Below, in pieces: positions 26,559 through 37,416 of a stretch of 51,579 bases of DNA. Position numbers and translations under genes: made by a program. Under the pieces are notes generated by a model. That model ran no database searches. It was not told the DNA's origin and saw only the letters and a program-made list of their open reading frames with translations. The stretch is taken from assembly GCA_029262815.1 (NCBI GenBank), contig JAJCYS010000013.1:1-51579 (forward strand), read 5' to 3'. The DNA is from Deltaproteobacteria bacterium (lineage in GTDB: Bacteria > Bdellovibrionota > JAJCYS01). The first letter of the stretch is position 1, and every line of letters starts with the position of its first letter.

Positions 26559-29500
26559 TTAGGCACCTCGCTATTCAGTCTAATTTCGCCATGAAATAAG
26601 GGATGATTGCGTACAGAATCAGCTTGAGTTACATTTTTTGTTCTGCTCACAAGAATTCCAAATCCATTTTCCATAACTGTTTCGCCCGATAATCGCAGAG
26701 ATTGAATACGAGACCAATTGAGCTCTAATCCTAATTTTTGAGCTTCATCTTGGAGTTTTTTCAATTCCTTATCAGAGTTCAATAGCTTTGAAAATACAGA
26801 GTCGATGTCCACTTTTTGATTCCAGATGGATTCAAGGGTTCGCTGCAGAATTGAAATATCATCAGCAGACATCACATGTCGCCAAGCCCTTTCCCCAAAT
26901 AGTCGAAATCCTAGATATCTATCAAAATCATGCAAGAGTTTCATGCGAACTTGAATCACATCAGACAAATTGCCTGTTTTTCGGTACACAGCAGCGCTGA
27001 TGCCATTTAACATGTTTTGCAACTGATGCGAAGGCACTGTTCCAAACGTCTGAGCTAATGCAAAGGGAGATTTGACATACTTTGATACAAATAGCGAACT
27101 TAGCTTGTCCATATCTGTTTTCGAAAGGAACCCTTCTTTAAAAAAGCGAGTCAAGTTTGACTGGAGCAAAATACTCATACCTTCTTCTGCTTGAGAAGAG
27201 GAATGTTTAAAATCACTTAAATCTGGAAACCGGTCGGCTTTGAACGTGCTGCGTAATCCCAAAAAGGCTTCATCTAACATAGTTAGATTTCCTTTCAGTG
27301 CCGCACCGATGTTGGTTTCAACACCATCTTTCCAAAGTACCTTGAGTAATTCTTTTTGGTCTTTTGTAACCTGTGCCCAATCGGAAGGTGAAATCATCTT
27401 TTGAAACGTTCTATGTTTGGTTAGGTATTTTCCGATCCCTTCGATCTCGTCTGAGATAAGAATCAAAAATTTAACATATTCTTCTGGGCTGGATTCTTTT
27501 AAAGATTTTAAAGGTAAGGTTTCAGATGCTGGAATGAGTTGACTCAAATTATCTAAAAGAGTATCTACATCAGCCTTTACGGTTGCGCCTAAAGCACGTT
27601 CAGCTTGTTTGGCATGCTTAACGCTTCGTCGCCACATGTATAACGAACCGCTGTTCACCAACCACGCTAAAATATTACCCACAAAAGAGGCGGCAATATG
27701 ATGCGCCTGATTTCGCTCCAAGTAATGCACGTAATTGATATCCTGAATTAGAAAAGGCGTATCTTCACCCATCAATGCCTTGTGGGTTCGAGAATATTGC
27801 ACATGGGTATACAACAACCCTATGTTATGCATATAGGCTGACAATGCGTGATTCGCCGCATTCCAGTTTAGAACAGCCCCTACTACATCCATGATGACCA
27901 CGCCAAAAAGCACATCAAATCCCCAAAATTTGACAGCTTGGCGCATCGCCACCCGGTTTAAAAATACCGACCAAGAACCGGTTCGACTCATATACCATGT
28001 CACAGGGAGCATCATGAGTAAGCTGACAATCATCAGTGCGAAAAAATTAGGCTCTTGATTGAAATACCGAAACAGGGTGTAAGAACCTGCGGTACTTAAA
28101 AGTAATACAGCACTGTGTCGTATCAAAAAAGGTGCCCATTTCAACCACGCAGGCAATCGGCCTGCTAAAGCAGCTAGCTTCGTGCCCCGAGCTAAAAGAC
28201 CTACCAGTTTCATAGATACCGCAACAAATAATCCCACAAATGCAACCACACCAAACACTTTTGCTATGTCCGACATGAGGTTCATCGTGACATGTTCCCC
28301 CTTGATATAACTTGTGACTTGATGGGGCAGAAATCGGAATTTTAGTTCTAAGAATCGGTCTCCATAACGTTGTTCTAAAAGTTTAACGATCGCGCTATTC
28401 GAATAAAGCTGTATGGCTGTGGCTTTTAAGTCAACCATCTTTAATTCACTTAAAGAGCCTTCTCCAAGGTAAATATCACGCAACGTTTTTTCAAGTTCCG
28501 TTAAGATTATCCCTTCTTGCTTTTTGTAAATTTTTGATAACGAAGCATCAAATGAATTTCTAGAAGCACTATCAATTTTGAGTGACTTGGCATTTTGTTC
28601 ATTTGATTCCGCAAATGCTTGAAACAATGAGAGCTCTCCAGCGCCTTGTGCGCTCTGCTGCGAAACAGCATACGCATATTGGCTCACGGAATGGGGGTAC
28701 GGTTTTTTTTCAAGTTTTAGCCAGGGGAAAATATTTTGGACGGCTATAGCTATCGCACCTTCTTGTTTTTTAGGTACGATCAATTTCTTACCAGTGACAG
28801 GAATTGTAAAAGTCAACGGCTGTTGTTTGTCAATTTCAACATTCCCCTCTTCATCTTCTTCTGCATGGTAAGTAATTGATAAAAAAGATTTCTTTTTTTG
28901 AGGGGTGTATAAGGCAGCATCTGGAATAGCTGTGAGTATTTTATGAAAGGAAAATGAGCTTCTATTATAGTGCTTCCCCGATTCGTTCATCCGATGGGTA
29001 AAAAACTGCGAAGGTGCATAGACGTATGACTTTGTAAACGCTTCTAAAGCATCGTCTATCCGATCTTGCTTCGATCCATAAAAAAGATTGTTTTCGGGCA
29101 TCACATTTTTTAAATACCGATTGGATTTTTTAATATCTCGAAAGCTGGCTTTAGAAGCATCCGATCCGCGATAGATATCAAATACTGATTTAGCAAACAG
29201 ATAATGGTAGCGCTTGGGCACATACGAGGCTGTACTGAACGTGTTGCCATCCACACGCTCCATCATCTCTTCTTCCAACATGGGGTAACGCAATGTCAGC
29301 GTTTGTCCGAGTTGGGCCAAAAACGCCTCTGTCTCTTGAATCACATTCACAAGGTGTGCCAGGATGCTTTTCGTGTACCGCTCTTTTTCATCTTCAGAGG
29401 AAAAAACATTTAATTTTGTTTTAGACACAAATGATTTTTCATGCTTTTCACCAACGAGTTGGTGACCATAGAGCTTGGTCAATATTTGTGTTAGATGTTT

Positions 29501-32500
29501 TTTAGTGACTGATTGGAGGTTTCCATTTGGAAACAGTTGGTCCAACATACTGACAAATAGCTGTCGAAAATAAGCATGTTTTAGCAGCTTTTTGCCTTTA
29601 CGATGCTTGATAATGTGTTTTTCGAGCAACTTGAAAATCGACTGAGCTGCCTTGAGGTCCTTTTGACTGCTCATTAAAAGAATTTTTTGCGCCGCTTTAA
29701 AGAAGGTTACAATCTGTTTCAACCCATCCTTGTAAGGCATTAAAATATGTGTTTTCACTTTATCGATGAAGACACGCAGCACAACAGCCTGCATCCAAGT
29801 TTCCGTTAGATTATTGTGAGCCTTGATCCGAGTACTATCTTTGTCATCCCATGTATCTTGTACTTGCCCCAAAAATGCATTTGCTTCATCAATTTTTAAC
29901 AGCTCAGAATGCGTCAACGGGCGAAACTCTCCATCCCGATTCCTTTTGGAGATTCTGGTCTTACAAAAAATATCTTGAGAAACCACTTCATGAATTTGAG
30001 AATTGGGATGAGAGTGATTCCATACCGAGAGTCGAAATCCTCGCATATCCTCTCTTATCGATGAAGATGAGTGGGTTGCGAGCCAAGGAACCAACCTCCC
30101 CCCTCGACTCGTAGCATGTTGACATAATCCATCTTCTGCCCAATTTGAAAAAGCCGTGAACCCAAAGGTGTCACTGGCGTTTGGATCATTGTACTCAAAA
30201 GTCGTCCCCGCATCCCCCGAGTGACCTAAGCCAACAAAATCAATAACGTCTGAGAGCGTTGAATCTCGTCGATAACCGAATTGAATGCCTGTGAGGCTTG
30301 AGAAAAAATCCACCTTGCCATACTCAGGTAACGTAATCACCGCATTAGCCAATCGTTTGTCCGTTGGTAAAACGGGCGAAATGGGATTCAGTGCATCCTT
30401 GGTATTTTGTGCAAGTTTAAGCGCCGTGTAGTTTCGGATGAGACCTTCAAACTTCAAATCCCGATACGCCATGGCCAATTCAACCATGAGTTTGCGAAAA
30501 TCATCATCCGATCTCTTGAGCCGAGAGTCATGGACAAGGGTCAAAAATTGATCATACGCCGACTTTACATTTGACCTTAAAGTGGGATATGCATCCTTTG
30601 AGCCTGAGAAAAGCACTGCATCCCCATAATAAGTTTGGATGGTTTTATCTGCCTTGAGTGCTGTAAGTACGCTTTTCCATGTTTTAAATAGGCTCGAAAA
30701 TCGTGATTTTGTATTTTGGTCGCATGCTTGTTTTAAAATAACTCCAGCGTAAGACCCGAAACTTTCTTGAAGTGCTGCCTTTAGGGGCATATTTAGCCCC
30801 TCATTAAACGTATTTGAAGATCCGTCAGTTGAGTTAGAAATTTCAGAAAACGATGTTGAGAGTGTTACTTGATCTTTTTGGCATGTTTCACCTGCTTTAA
30901 AGGAACCCTTGAACGATTTCATTCGATCCATTAATTTTCGAAGATACCCTTCTGAGGTAGACTCTGAGAGGTCTTCATAAAATCCCATCTGAATCGCTTT
31001 ACCATAGGGAGAGTTCACCGTTTTGTTCGATGACGTCAAGGTTATGTCTGAATACCCTCGATATAAGAGATTTCGCATCTGCTTTGTACGATTAAACAAA
31101 CACAACATTTTAAGTTCTAAAATAGGTCTATGATTCAGAAAAGCATTTATATCTTTTTTGAGCTTTGGTGAACATTGTGTATCGAACACTTGTGTCTTCA
31201 AATCAAAGGACATTTTTTTACCATTGATTTTTGTGTTGTAGATTTCAGGATTTAAATCCCAATTTAGCCGGCCCTCTTTTACAAGATCGCTAATCGGATA
31301 CGGAGCTGATTCAAACGTGCTTAAGGATTTTTGATAGGCATCCCAAAGGCGTTGTAATTCAGCATAATGACTCAATCCTTTTCTTAAAGTCAGGGTATCT
31401 TTTTTTTCTTCTTGATTTTTTTGCTTCAATAAATAATCTGGATGCAAAGTCTGAGGACTTTGGACATGGTGCATATAAGGCAGCATCTTTTTGTCATAAT
31501 GAGCTAAGGGCAACGATACGGTAAACTGATCTTTGACGGCCTCAAAGTGCAAATGTTGATTCGCCAGTTGCAGTCCAAACTTTTGAGCCGCATGATAAAG
31601 CCCTGGCACAGCACAGACAAATGTTCGAATGGTCTCCAACGAAACCGATTTATCCACTTTGGACTGGATAGATGAAAAAATTTGCAAGGGCAATCCATTA
31701 CACCAGAGAGCCCGTTTGGTTAGATGTCGATTCAGTTGAGTGGTTGCAGATTTAAGTTTGTCGTGCTTTGACCATTCGGGCATCGTGATAGGGGTGACAA
31801 GGGGTTGCATAAAAGCATGCGCCATCGAAATCACCACGCCATTTTCGGAAAAATGAGTTTGAGGTTTCGACGAAATTTCATTCAAGGGCACCACTTCAGA
31901 TTGATCGGATTTCCAAATTGCAGATTGCGCTTGTACTAAATCAGAGTGCCCCGTTTGAAGTAAGGCAATGAGTTCACGATGAATCATTCCGGCTGGCATA
32001 AAGAACCGTTTGAAATGATTAAACGCTGCTGCATTTAATCCGTCTGAGAACGAATCAGTAGGCATATACCGAGTCAGTACTACCAGGGGCTGTAAGACAT
32101 CTTGAAAATATGCTCGAAGCAACCGGGTTAATTCTTGGGGCGTAAATAACACACGAGACGTTGCAAGCGATTCCGTCAATAACTTCTGTAATTTTGCAGA
32201 TGACGAACTTTGTTCTGCGCCCACAATCCAAGCTTGTTCCAATTGATAAGGACTGCGTTGTGTCGCTTCAGATACGAGCGTATTCACCCGTTTCTCTATT
32301 TCGGGTACCAATGTCGTTAACCCCTGTTGACTCCAAGTTCCAAGCCCCGATTTCTGAAATAAGGTATGAAACCGATCCATACTTGAGAATCGGGGAAACA
32401 AATGAGGCAAAACATCCCCCGTAAAACTTAGCGTGTTTGCAGGATGCTGAAAAATTTCATCATAACTGACTAACGGCTTATGTAGATTAGGCACCCATTG

Positions 32501-34114
32501 GCCCAGTTGATAGTATCGATCCACAACAGACCAAGGTCTAAGGGCTTGATCATGACGGAAACTCTGGCCCTCTAAGGCAGAAATCATCTGCTGAGCCATT
32601 TCGCCTGAATGCCAAAAGTTGAATAGGGGTGCGGCAATTTTAGGCAAATCCTTTAGATCATTTGACTGGGTACTTGCATCTCTTTGGGCTAAAGAAAATC
32701 GTGTAATAAAATTTCGGCGATATAAGCTCTCACAGATCAACTGAGGCATCACATCTTCGATGAACCCTCGTTTTGTGTCAGATTCATAAATCAGCAAACC
32801 TAGTTGGTTGGGTACAGCCCCCGTAAACTGAATCCCTTTGGCGTCATAGAGCCCTCGAAGCAGTACATACTGATCTTTGAATCGAACAAAAGCAAAAGGA
32901 TTTTGCTTCAGTAACTCAGTGCTTTGATTCAATCCAAGACTTCGCCAGAATAGTTTTGTATGAACCTCTCTGTGATGTGTTTCAATTTTTTTTGATTTGG
33001 CCTTCGGTGCAAAATGAATGTTTGACCCCAGCAAAGTCGCGTAATCGTTAAACACGGGATGGGTTTGCCAGCTGCCCTCTTTCTGCCACAGAGGTATATA
33101 GAACGAAAGCGGTGACACATGGTGCGTGGGTGTCTTGCCTTCAAAAACAGGCACTAAAACCCAAGTCTGCAAAAGGGCTTGAATGTTTTGAGTCACATCA
33201 GCTTTGAGGGATTGACCTGAAATTTTCTGATACTGGGTCTTAAATGCAGTCATTCGTGTTGCCAACGTTGTCTGGGCTTCATCAATGTAATAGGGTTTTG
33301 AAAACACATCAACTGTAGGCGGCAATGTTGCCTGCGATGTTGTTTTAAGATGTCGATATAGATACGAAGTCGTGCAAAACCGACTCACCCCTTGCTTCAC
33401 TAGCGTTTCATTGCCTCTGAACTGAGGTCCCATTCCAATAGCATTTGTCATATCCAAAAGCACGTCAGGGTCTAAATACTCTGTCGGATACGTCAACGCA
33501 ATACGGATACGTTCATGCAGAGCCGTCAGTGCAGTTACATAAGTTTCGACATGTTTTTTGATTGATGGATCTAAGAGTGCCGATGGTACAAAATTCTTTT
33601 GGGCATCAAAAAAACCGAATCCACCCAAAGTACCTTTTTGATTCACATGCTTCAACAGTTCTCGAATGGCCCCTTTGGCTTTTACCCAATGCTTAAAAAA
33701 CACACGCATATAATGACGCTTAGGGCCTTTGTAAAACTGCCCATTAAATACCCAATCTCCGTAAGGCTTAAAAAAGGTCTGCTGTACGGGGGAACCATCT
33801 GCACCGGGAGTCACAAATGGATAGGTTGCTAATTGATCCTGGAACTTTGGCACCACTGCCTTTGCGGCATCATCCAGGGTCATACCTTGGGCTATTTTTT
33901 CTTCCAAAGCTTTGTGAAGCTTTAGCTTTGAGTCTTTCGGGATATATAAAGCAGGATAGGTTGGGGTTGGGATGATTGATCCCGTCCCTCCTAAAGCATG
34001 TAGGCTAGGCGAAAGCAGCATAGCATAGATCAGCACAACCACTACCCCTCGTTGCCATCGGGTGTGTTTCAGCTGCCTTTGGGCTGAATCGGGTTTTAAA
34101 TGTCTAACATCCAT
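26555..34114 (-). CDS. Giant exported/membrane protein of unknown function (2519 residues), first gene of the operon
   Basis: The longest gene in the window. An N-terminal export signal has its hydrophobic core at about residues 23-40 and ends LHALGG. Residues about 45-1930 form a huge mostly helical region with scattered Cys. A cluster of about five hydrophobic helices lies near residues 1945-2145 (VFGVVAFVGLFVAVSM, HSAVLLLSTAGSYTLF, FFALMIVSLLMMLPVTW, FDVLFGVVIMDVVGAVLN, FVGNILAWLVNSGSLYMW). About 370 residues follow. So it is probably a membrane protein with an enormous extracytoplasmic domain. Residues 1 to about 1010 are co-linear with the partial giant at 48034 (matches near 165-250, 550-590 and 638-806). 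It is transcribed divergently from the 1035/1073-residue pair. Family unknown. Confidence 0.72.
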   Translation of the reverse strand: MDVRHLKPDSAQRQLKHTRWQRGVVVVLIYAMLLSPSLHALGGTGSIIPTPTYPALYIPKDSKLKLHKALEEKIAQGMTLDDAAKAVVPKFQDQLATYPFVTPGADGSPVQQTFFKPYGDWVFNGQFYKGPKRHYMRVFFKHWVKAKGAIRELLKHVNQKGTLGGFGFFDAQKNFVPSALLDPSIKKHVETYVTALTALHERIRIALTYPTEYLDPDVLLDMTNAIGMGPQFRGNETLVKQGVSRFCTTSYLYRHLKTTSQATLPPTVDVFSKPYYIDEAQTTLATRMTAFKTQYQKISGQSLKADVTQNIQALLQTWVLVPVFEGKTPTHHVSPLSFYIPLWQKEGSWQTHPVFNDYATLLGSNIHFAPKAKSKKIETHHREVHTKLFWRSLGLNQSTELLKQNPFAFVRFKDQYVLLRGLYDAKGIQFTGAVPNQLGLLIYESDTKRGFIEDVMPQLICESLYRRNFITRFSLAQRDASTQSNDLKDLPKIAAPLFNFWHSGEMAQQMISALEGQSFRHDQALRPWSVVDRYYQLGQWVPNLHKPLVSYDEIFQHPANTLSFTGDVLPHLFPRFSSMDRFHTLFQKSGLGTWSQQGLTTLVPEIEKRVNTLVSEATQRSPYQLEQAWIVGAEQSSSSAKLQKLLTESLATSRVLFTPQELTRLLRAYFQDVLQPLVVLTRYMPTDSFSDGLNAAAFNHFKRFFMPAGMIHRELIALLQTGHSDLVQAQSAIWKSDQSEVVPLNEISSKPQTHFSENGVVISMAHAFMQPLVTPITMPEWSKHDKLKSATTQLNRHLTKRALWCNGLPLQIFSSIQSKVDKSVSLETIRTFVCAVPGLYHAAQKFGLQLANQHLHFEAVKDQFTVSLPLAHYDKKMLPYMHHVQSPQTLHPDYLLKQKNQEEKKDTLTLRKGLSHYAELQRLWDAYQKSLSTFESAPYPISDLVKEGRLNWDLNPEIYNTKINGKKMSFDLKTQVFDTQCSPKLKKDINAFLNHRPILELKMLCLFNRTKQMRNLLYRGYSDITLTSSNKTVNSPYGKAIQMGFYEDLSESTSEGYLRKLMDRMKSFKGSFKAGETCQKDQVTLSTSFSEISNSTDGSSNTFNEGLNMPLKAALQESFGSYAGVILKQACDQNTKSRFSSLFKTWKSVLTALKADKTIQTYYGDAVLFSGSKDAYPTLRSNVKSAYDQFLTLVHDSRLKRSDDDFRKLMVELAMAYRDLKFEGLIRNYTALKLAQNTKDALNPISPVLPTDKRLANAVITLPEYGKVDFFSSLTGIQFGYRRDSTLSDVIDFVGLGHSGDAGTTFEYNDPNASDTFGFTAFSNWAEDGLCQHATSRGGRLVPWLATHSSSSIREDMRGFRLSVWNHSHPNSQIHEVVSQDIFCKTRISKRNRDGEFRPLTHSELLKIDEANAFLGQVQDTWDDKDSTRIKAHNNLTETWMQAVVLRVFIDKVKTHILMPYKDGLKQIVTFFKAAQKILLMSSQKDLKAAQSIFKLLEKHIIKHRKGKKLLKHAYFRQLFVSMLDQLFPNGNLQSVTKKHLTQILTKLYGHQLVGEKHEKSFVSKTKLNVFSSEDEKERYTKSILAHLVNVIQETEAFLAQLGQTLTLRYPMLEEEMMERVDGNTFSTASYVPKRYHYLFAKSVFDIYRGSDASKASFRDIKKSNRYLKNVMPENNLFYGSKQDRIDDALEAFTKSYVYAPSQFFTHRMNESGKHYNRSSFSFHKILTAIPDAALYTPQKKKSFLSITYHAEEDEEGNVEIDKQQPLTFTIPVTGKKLIVPKKQEGAIAIAVQNIFPWLKLEKKPYPHSVSQYAYAVSQQSAQGAGELSLFQAFAESNEQNAKSLKIDSASRNSFDASLSKIYKKQEGIILTELEKTLRDIYLGEGSLSELKMVDLKATAIQLYSNSAIVKLLEQRYGDRFLELKFRFLPHQVTSYIKGEHVTMNLMSDIAKVFGVVAFVGLFVAVSMKLVGLLARGTKLAALAGRLPAWLKWAPFLIRHSAVLLLSTAGSYTLFRYFNQEPNFFALMIVSLLMMLPVTWYMSRTGSWSVFLNRVAMRQAVKFWGFDVLFGVVIMDVVGAVLNWNAANHALSAYMHNIGLLYTHVQYSRTHKALMGEDTPFLIQDINYVHYLERNQAHHIAASFVGNILAWLVNSGSLYMWRRSVKHAKQAERALGATVKADVDTLLDNLSQLIPASETLPLKSLKESSPEEYVKFLILISDEIEGIGKYLTKHRTFQKMISPSDWAQVTKDQKELLKVLWKDGVETNIGAALKGNLTMLDEAFLGLRSTFKADRFPDLSDFKHSSSQAEEGMSILLQSNLTRFFKEGFLSKTDMDKLSSLFVSKYVKSPFALAQTFGTVPSHQLQNMLNGISAAVYRKTGNLSDVIQVRMKLLHDFDRYLGFRLFGERAWRHVMSADDISILQRTLESIWNQKVDIDSVFSKLLNSDKELKKLQDEAQKLGLELNWSRIQSLRLSGETVMENGFGILVSRTKNVTQADSVRNHPLFHGEIRLNSEVPK

Positions 34115-34308
34115 GTCCTGATATTATCCTTTTTTAACTATTTAGAATGTTATATAACTATAAACTAAGTGAATTGTTTTTGAAAGTATTAAAAAAACGC
34201 TATATTATCAAAAACATGGCATAGAATAGGCTTTCAAATTCAAACAAAATTTGTATATAATGCTTTACAGCATTGGAATATATGATAAAAATAGGCAGGT
34301 TTTAAGGT
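34115..34308. promoter_or_regulatory. AT-rich divergent promoter region between the giant operon and the 1035/1073 pair
   Basis: These 194 bases are markedly AT-rich. On the plus strand TATAAT (34256-34261) with TTTCAA (34232-34237) 18 bases upstream is a plausible promoter for the gene at 34309; AAGG precedes its ATG. On the minus strand several TATA-like hexamers lie around 34150-34165 without a clear -35; AAAGGA lies about 12 bases before the ATG at 34114. Shared regulation of both operons from here is plausible. Confidence 0.5.
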
Positions 34309-37300
34309 ATGAAGTTTAAAGAAATAAACAAAAATAATACTAAAATAGGCCGATCAAAGTGGTTGTTTTTGGCCATTTTGCTTGTTTCCATTGGCGTGTT
34401 TATCGGGCCTGCTGAGGGGCAGCGTCGGTATGGATATTCCCCATCTGAGATCGCTGATCTATTGAGTGAGCCTTTAAGGTCGATGGATCCTAAAGCCATA
34501 ACGCAGCTTTCGGGCCGTTTATCGAGCATGTCGCCTATTTCTTCTAACCTAACAAACACCGCTCTAGAGGCGTCGTTAAACGAACGTATTAATATAGGAT
34601 TTGCTTTATTTAAAGGATTGGGTCATGTTTTAAAACAGCCATTTCCCAGCTCAAATCCGAATCTCCCCTTAGCACTCGAAACCCTCAGTGAGGCTTACCA
34701 CCTTTTTTTAGAACGCTCGATTCCCTACGGACATCTGTTGATGGCCTACACGTATCTTTTCCAGAATGGCCAGGCTCGAATCGTCTTAGATCCAGACATC
34801 GGCGAAACGCCCTATCTTGCGCCTTTTCAGAACCCACAACTCAAGCCTCAATTTCTGGGATTTGCGATCAGAGGACTGAATTCTGTAATTAGCCAATTAA
34901 ATCAATTAGTTGCGATTAAATACCATACTGAATCCCATACTGACCAACTTATGGCTGCAACGCTTTTGAACTCTGGGGAGGGGCCTTTTTTCTTATTGCT
35001 CATGTCGGTCATGCAAAGCTCATCTCTAAAAACGATATTAACCCAGGACACCTTGTCCCAAAAAGACAAGGCAGCGCTTAGCCAATTGAGCCAGAGCTAT
35101 GAACTGGCCATGACCTTACCGGGGCTTTTTGAACTCCTTACCCTTGATACAACCATGGCGCCTCAGCTCATTCGAATGAAAACAAAAAGCCGAATTTGCC
35201 TGACCGATGGCAAGACAGTGATTTCAGACATTCTGATGGACGATGCACTTTCAACTCTAGATATACTGAAGGCAACCCATTATCTCTTTGTATACCCGGA
35301 AGCACTGGATCATCCTTGGTCGTCTTTGAAACGTACGAATTTCCAAACAGTTTTAGACGATCTGACCCGAAAATTCATCGAAGCAAACGTGACCACACTC
35401 ACTGAACTGAGCCCCAAACAACCTAAACTGGGACATTTTTCACCCAAATCGCTTCACACGTTGCTCACTTTGATGACTGTAACGTACGGCTCTTCTGCCT
35501 CAATCAATTCAAATTTAACGAAATTTCGAAAACCGCTCAAAAAACTCAAGAAATTTTTGAATACCCAAGCCTCAAAATTTGACTTCATGCCTGAAACCTG
35601 GTCTGGGTCTTGGCTAGAGCTCATCAGTTACTTCACCATTGAACTGCTAAAAGGTCACATGGCTCACGCCTATGGTCATTTTTTGACTCACACCACTCAA
35701 TCTAAAGCGCTCGATACATTGCCTCTCAACTCGCTATTACTCGAAGCCTCTGAGAGTCAAACAACTTGGGCATTGCCGGACAAAGCCGCATCACTCCCCC
35801 GGCTCTTAGCTCTACTCGTCGATCAAACCCCTGATGAACTTGACGCTTATGATACGGACCCTTGGCATAGTTTGCTGAGTAGCACGGTCAAACAACATTG
35901 GAAAACATTCTTGGGATCTAATGTGATGGGTAAAGTATTCAAAAAACTGTATGCCAAAGGGGTTGTTGACACAACAATCCCAAACAACTCATCAGCCTTG
36001 ATTGATCTGACCTTGAATGTTTCGAGATATATTGAATCTGATTTTGCCAAAACGTTTTTAGCTTATCTGGAAGCGAATCAAAATTTAAAACAACAGAGCT
36101 TAACCCTACCTACACTTCCCGATATCAACACAACACTTACGATGCCCAAAACACGAAGCGCTATTGAGGCGTCTGACCGTTCATCCATCCCTATAGATCA
36201 TGACAGTGAATTTAGTCTAACGTTGTCTGCAACAGGGGCTTGTCAATCGGGCGTTGTTTCACCCCGAGCATTACCGACAGAAACATTTCTCAAAGAAACC
36301 CTCCCAGAGACGTCCACCTACGGTGATGCTTTAATCACGCTTTTTGAAACGTTTAAAAATACTCAATTACCCATTTCGGCTACTCTCAGATCTGATACCT
36401 ATGGTGCACTTCTTGCGACGCCGGCGTTTAAAACCCTTTTGGCACCAGAAACAGGAGACCCTTCGCCTCACACGAAGTTGATTGAAGCTGTGTTAAACCA
36501 GTCAGATCTAAAAAAGGCGTGGACAAATCGTTCCGAAGATCGCCCCTTAATCTTCGAAGCGTATTTACAACCGCTCTATGGATTTAGCTTTCCATCGTGG
36601 ATGAATCAAGGGTTACAAACAATATTCAAAGATTTTGACTTGTTAGGTTCAAAAAAAGCACTCCAAAAATCGGGGCTCATAACAGACGATGATATCAAGC
36701 GACTGGATGCACTTCTTAAATCGCCTCATGGTATGTGGTTTTTCGATTCAAAATCCGTTTATATGTTTGGGACATTGATGCGAGTTTGGCTTTACAAGAA
36801 TATTCCCGATGCTGAACGTCTCTTGCCCAAACTGTTACAAAGCCATGCACTTGTAGCTGATCTTCAAATGCATGCCTTACTAAAACGTCTTTTACCTCTC
36901 ATCGATGCTCTAGAAGGGCATCCAGAGCTTGAAAAAGGACTAGCCTGGTTGTTGTCGTCTTTTGAAGGGCCGCTATTCACAACCGCCTTATTTTATGAAC
37001 ATGTGGTTGGTGAGGGAGACACTACGCAAGGTGGTAACTCAAATCTCAAAGTGGATTTAGACACGCTGATCGGGAACGCTACTTTATCTGCGCCGAATCG
37101 TCAAACCACTTTTTCTATGAACACTTTTTCTCAACGATTATTTTCTGAGCACTTAAATCGATGGGTTTCGCGATTTCATCACCACCTTCATCGAGCTGAA
37201 CCTTTGTTTACCCTTATCAGTAAAAAGTGGATGAATTATGTCAAAACCCATCATCATAGAGATCCCATTAATAGTAAAGAAGGAGTGTACACGCTAACGC

Positions 37301-37416
37301 ATTCGAATCCTCAAACCCTAAAGAAAGCAAAAATATTTTTTAAAACATTTGCCCCCTTGGTGAATGTCAGTGAGACTCACGCCACGGTGTCTTTTGTTGA
37401 AGGAGGCGTACAATGA
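34309..37416 (+). CDS. Large exported protein of unknown function (1035 residues)
   Basis: The N-terminus MKFKEINKNNTKIGRSKW precedes a hydrophobic core (about 18-33) ending PAEGQ, either a long signal peptide or a membrane anchor. The rest is mostly helical and Leu/Thr/Ser-rich with few Cys and no transmembrane segments. No enzyme motif is visible. A short stretch near residue 250 (TLSQKDKAALSQLSQSYELAM) has a weak counterpart in the 904-residue protein at 47 kb (SLAHLNAFVALLSQTNKLFM), which has the same position relative to its own giant gene; this is suggestive only. The end overlaps the next gene by four bases (ATGA). Confidence 0.68.
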   Translation: MKFKEINKNNTKIGRSKWLFLAILLVSIGVFIGPAEGQRRYGYSPSEIADLLSEPLRSMDPKAITQLSGRLSSMSPISSNLTNTALEASLNERINIGFALFKGLGHVLKQPFPSSNPNLPLALETLSEAYHLFLERSIPYGHLLMAYTYLFQNGQARIVLDPDIGETPYLAPFQNPQLKPQFLGFAIRGLNSVISQLNQLVAIKYHTESHTDQLMAATLLNSGEGPFFLLLMSVMQSSSLKTILTQDTLSQKDKAALSQLSQSYELAMTLPGLFELLTLDTTMAPQLIRMKTKSRICLTDGKTVISDILMDDALSTLDILKATHYLFVYPEALDHPWSSLKRTNFQTVLDDLTRKFIEANVTTLTELSPKQPKLGHFSPKSLHTLLTLMTVTYGSSASINSNLTKFRKPLKKLKKFLNTQASKFDFMPETWSGSWLELISYFTIELLKGHMAHAYGHFLTHTTQSKALDTLPLNSLLLEASESQTTWALPDKAASLPRLLALLVDQTPDELDAYDTDPWHSLLSSTVKQHWKTFLGSNVMGKVFKKLYAKGVVDTTIPNNSSALIDLTLNVSRYIESDFAKTFLAYLEANQNLKQQSLTLPTLPDINTTLTMPKTRSAIEASDRSSIPIDHDSEFSLTLSATGACQSGVVSPRALPTETFLKETLPETSTYGDALITLFETFKNTQLPISATLRSDTYGALLATPAFKTLLAPETGDPSPHTKLIEAVLNQSDLKKAWTNRSEDRPLIFEAYLQPLYGFSFPSWMNQGLQTIFKDFDLLGSKKALQKSGLITDDDIKRLDALLKSPHGMWFFDSKSVYMFGTLMRVWLYKNIPDAERLLPKLLQSHALVADLQMHALLKRLLPLIDALEGHPELEKGLAWLLSSFEGPLFTTALFYEHVVGEGDTTQGGNSNLKVDLDTLIGNATLSAPNRQTTFSMNTFSQRLFSEHLNRWVSRFHHHLHRAEPLFTLISKKWMNYVKTHHHRDPINSKEGVYTLTHSNPQTLKKAKIFFKTFAPLVNVSETHATVSFVEGGVQ

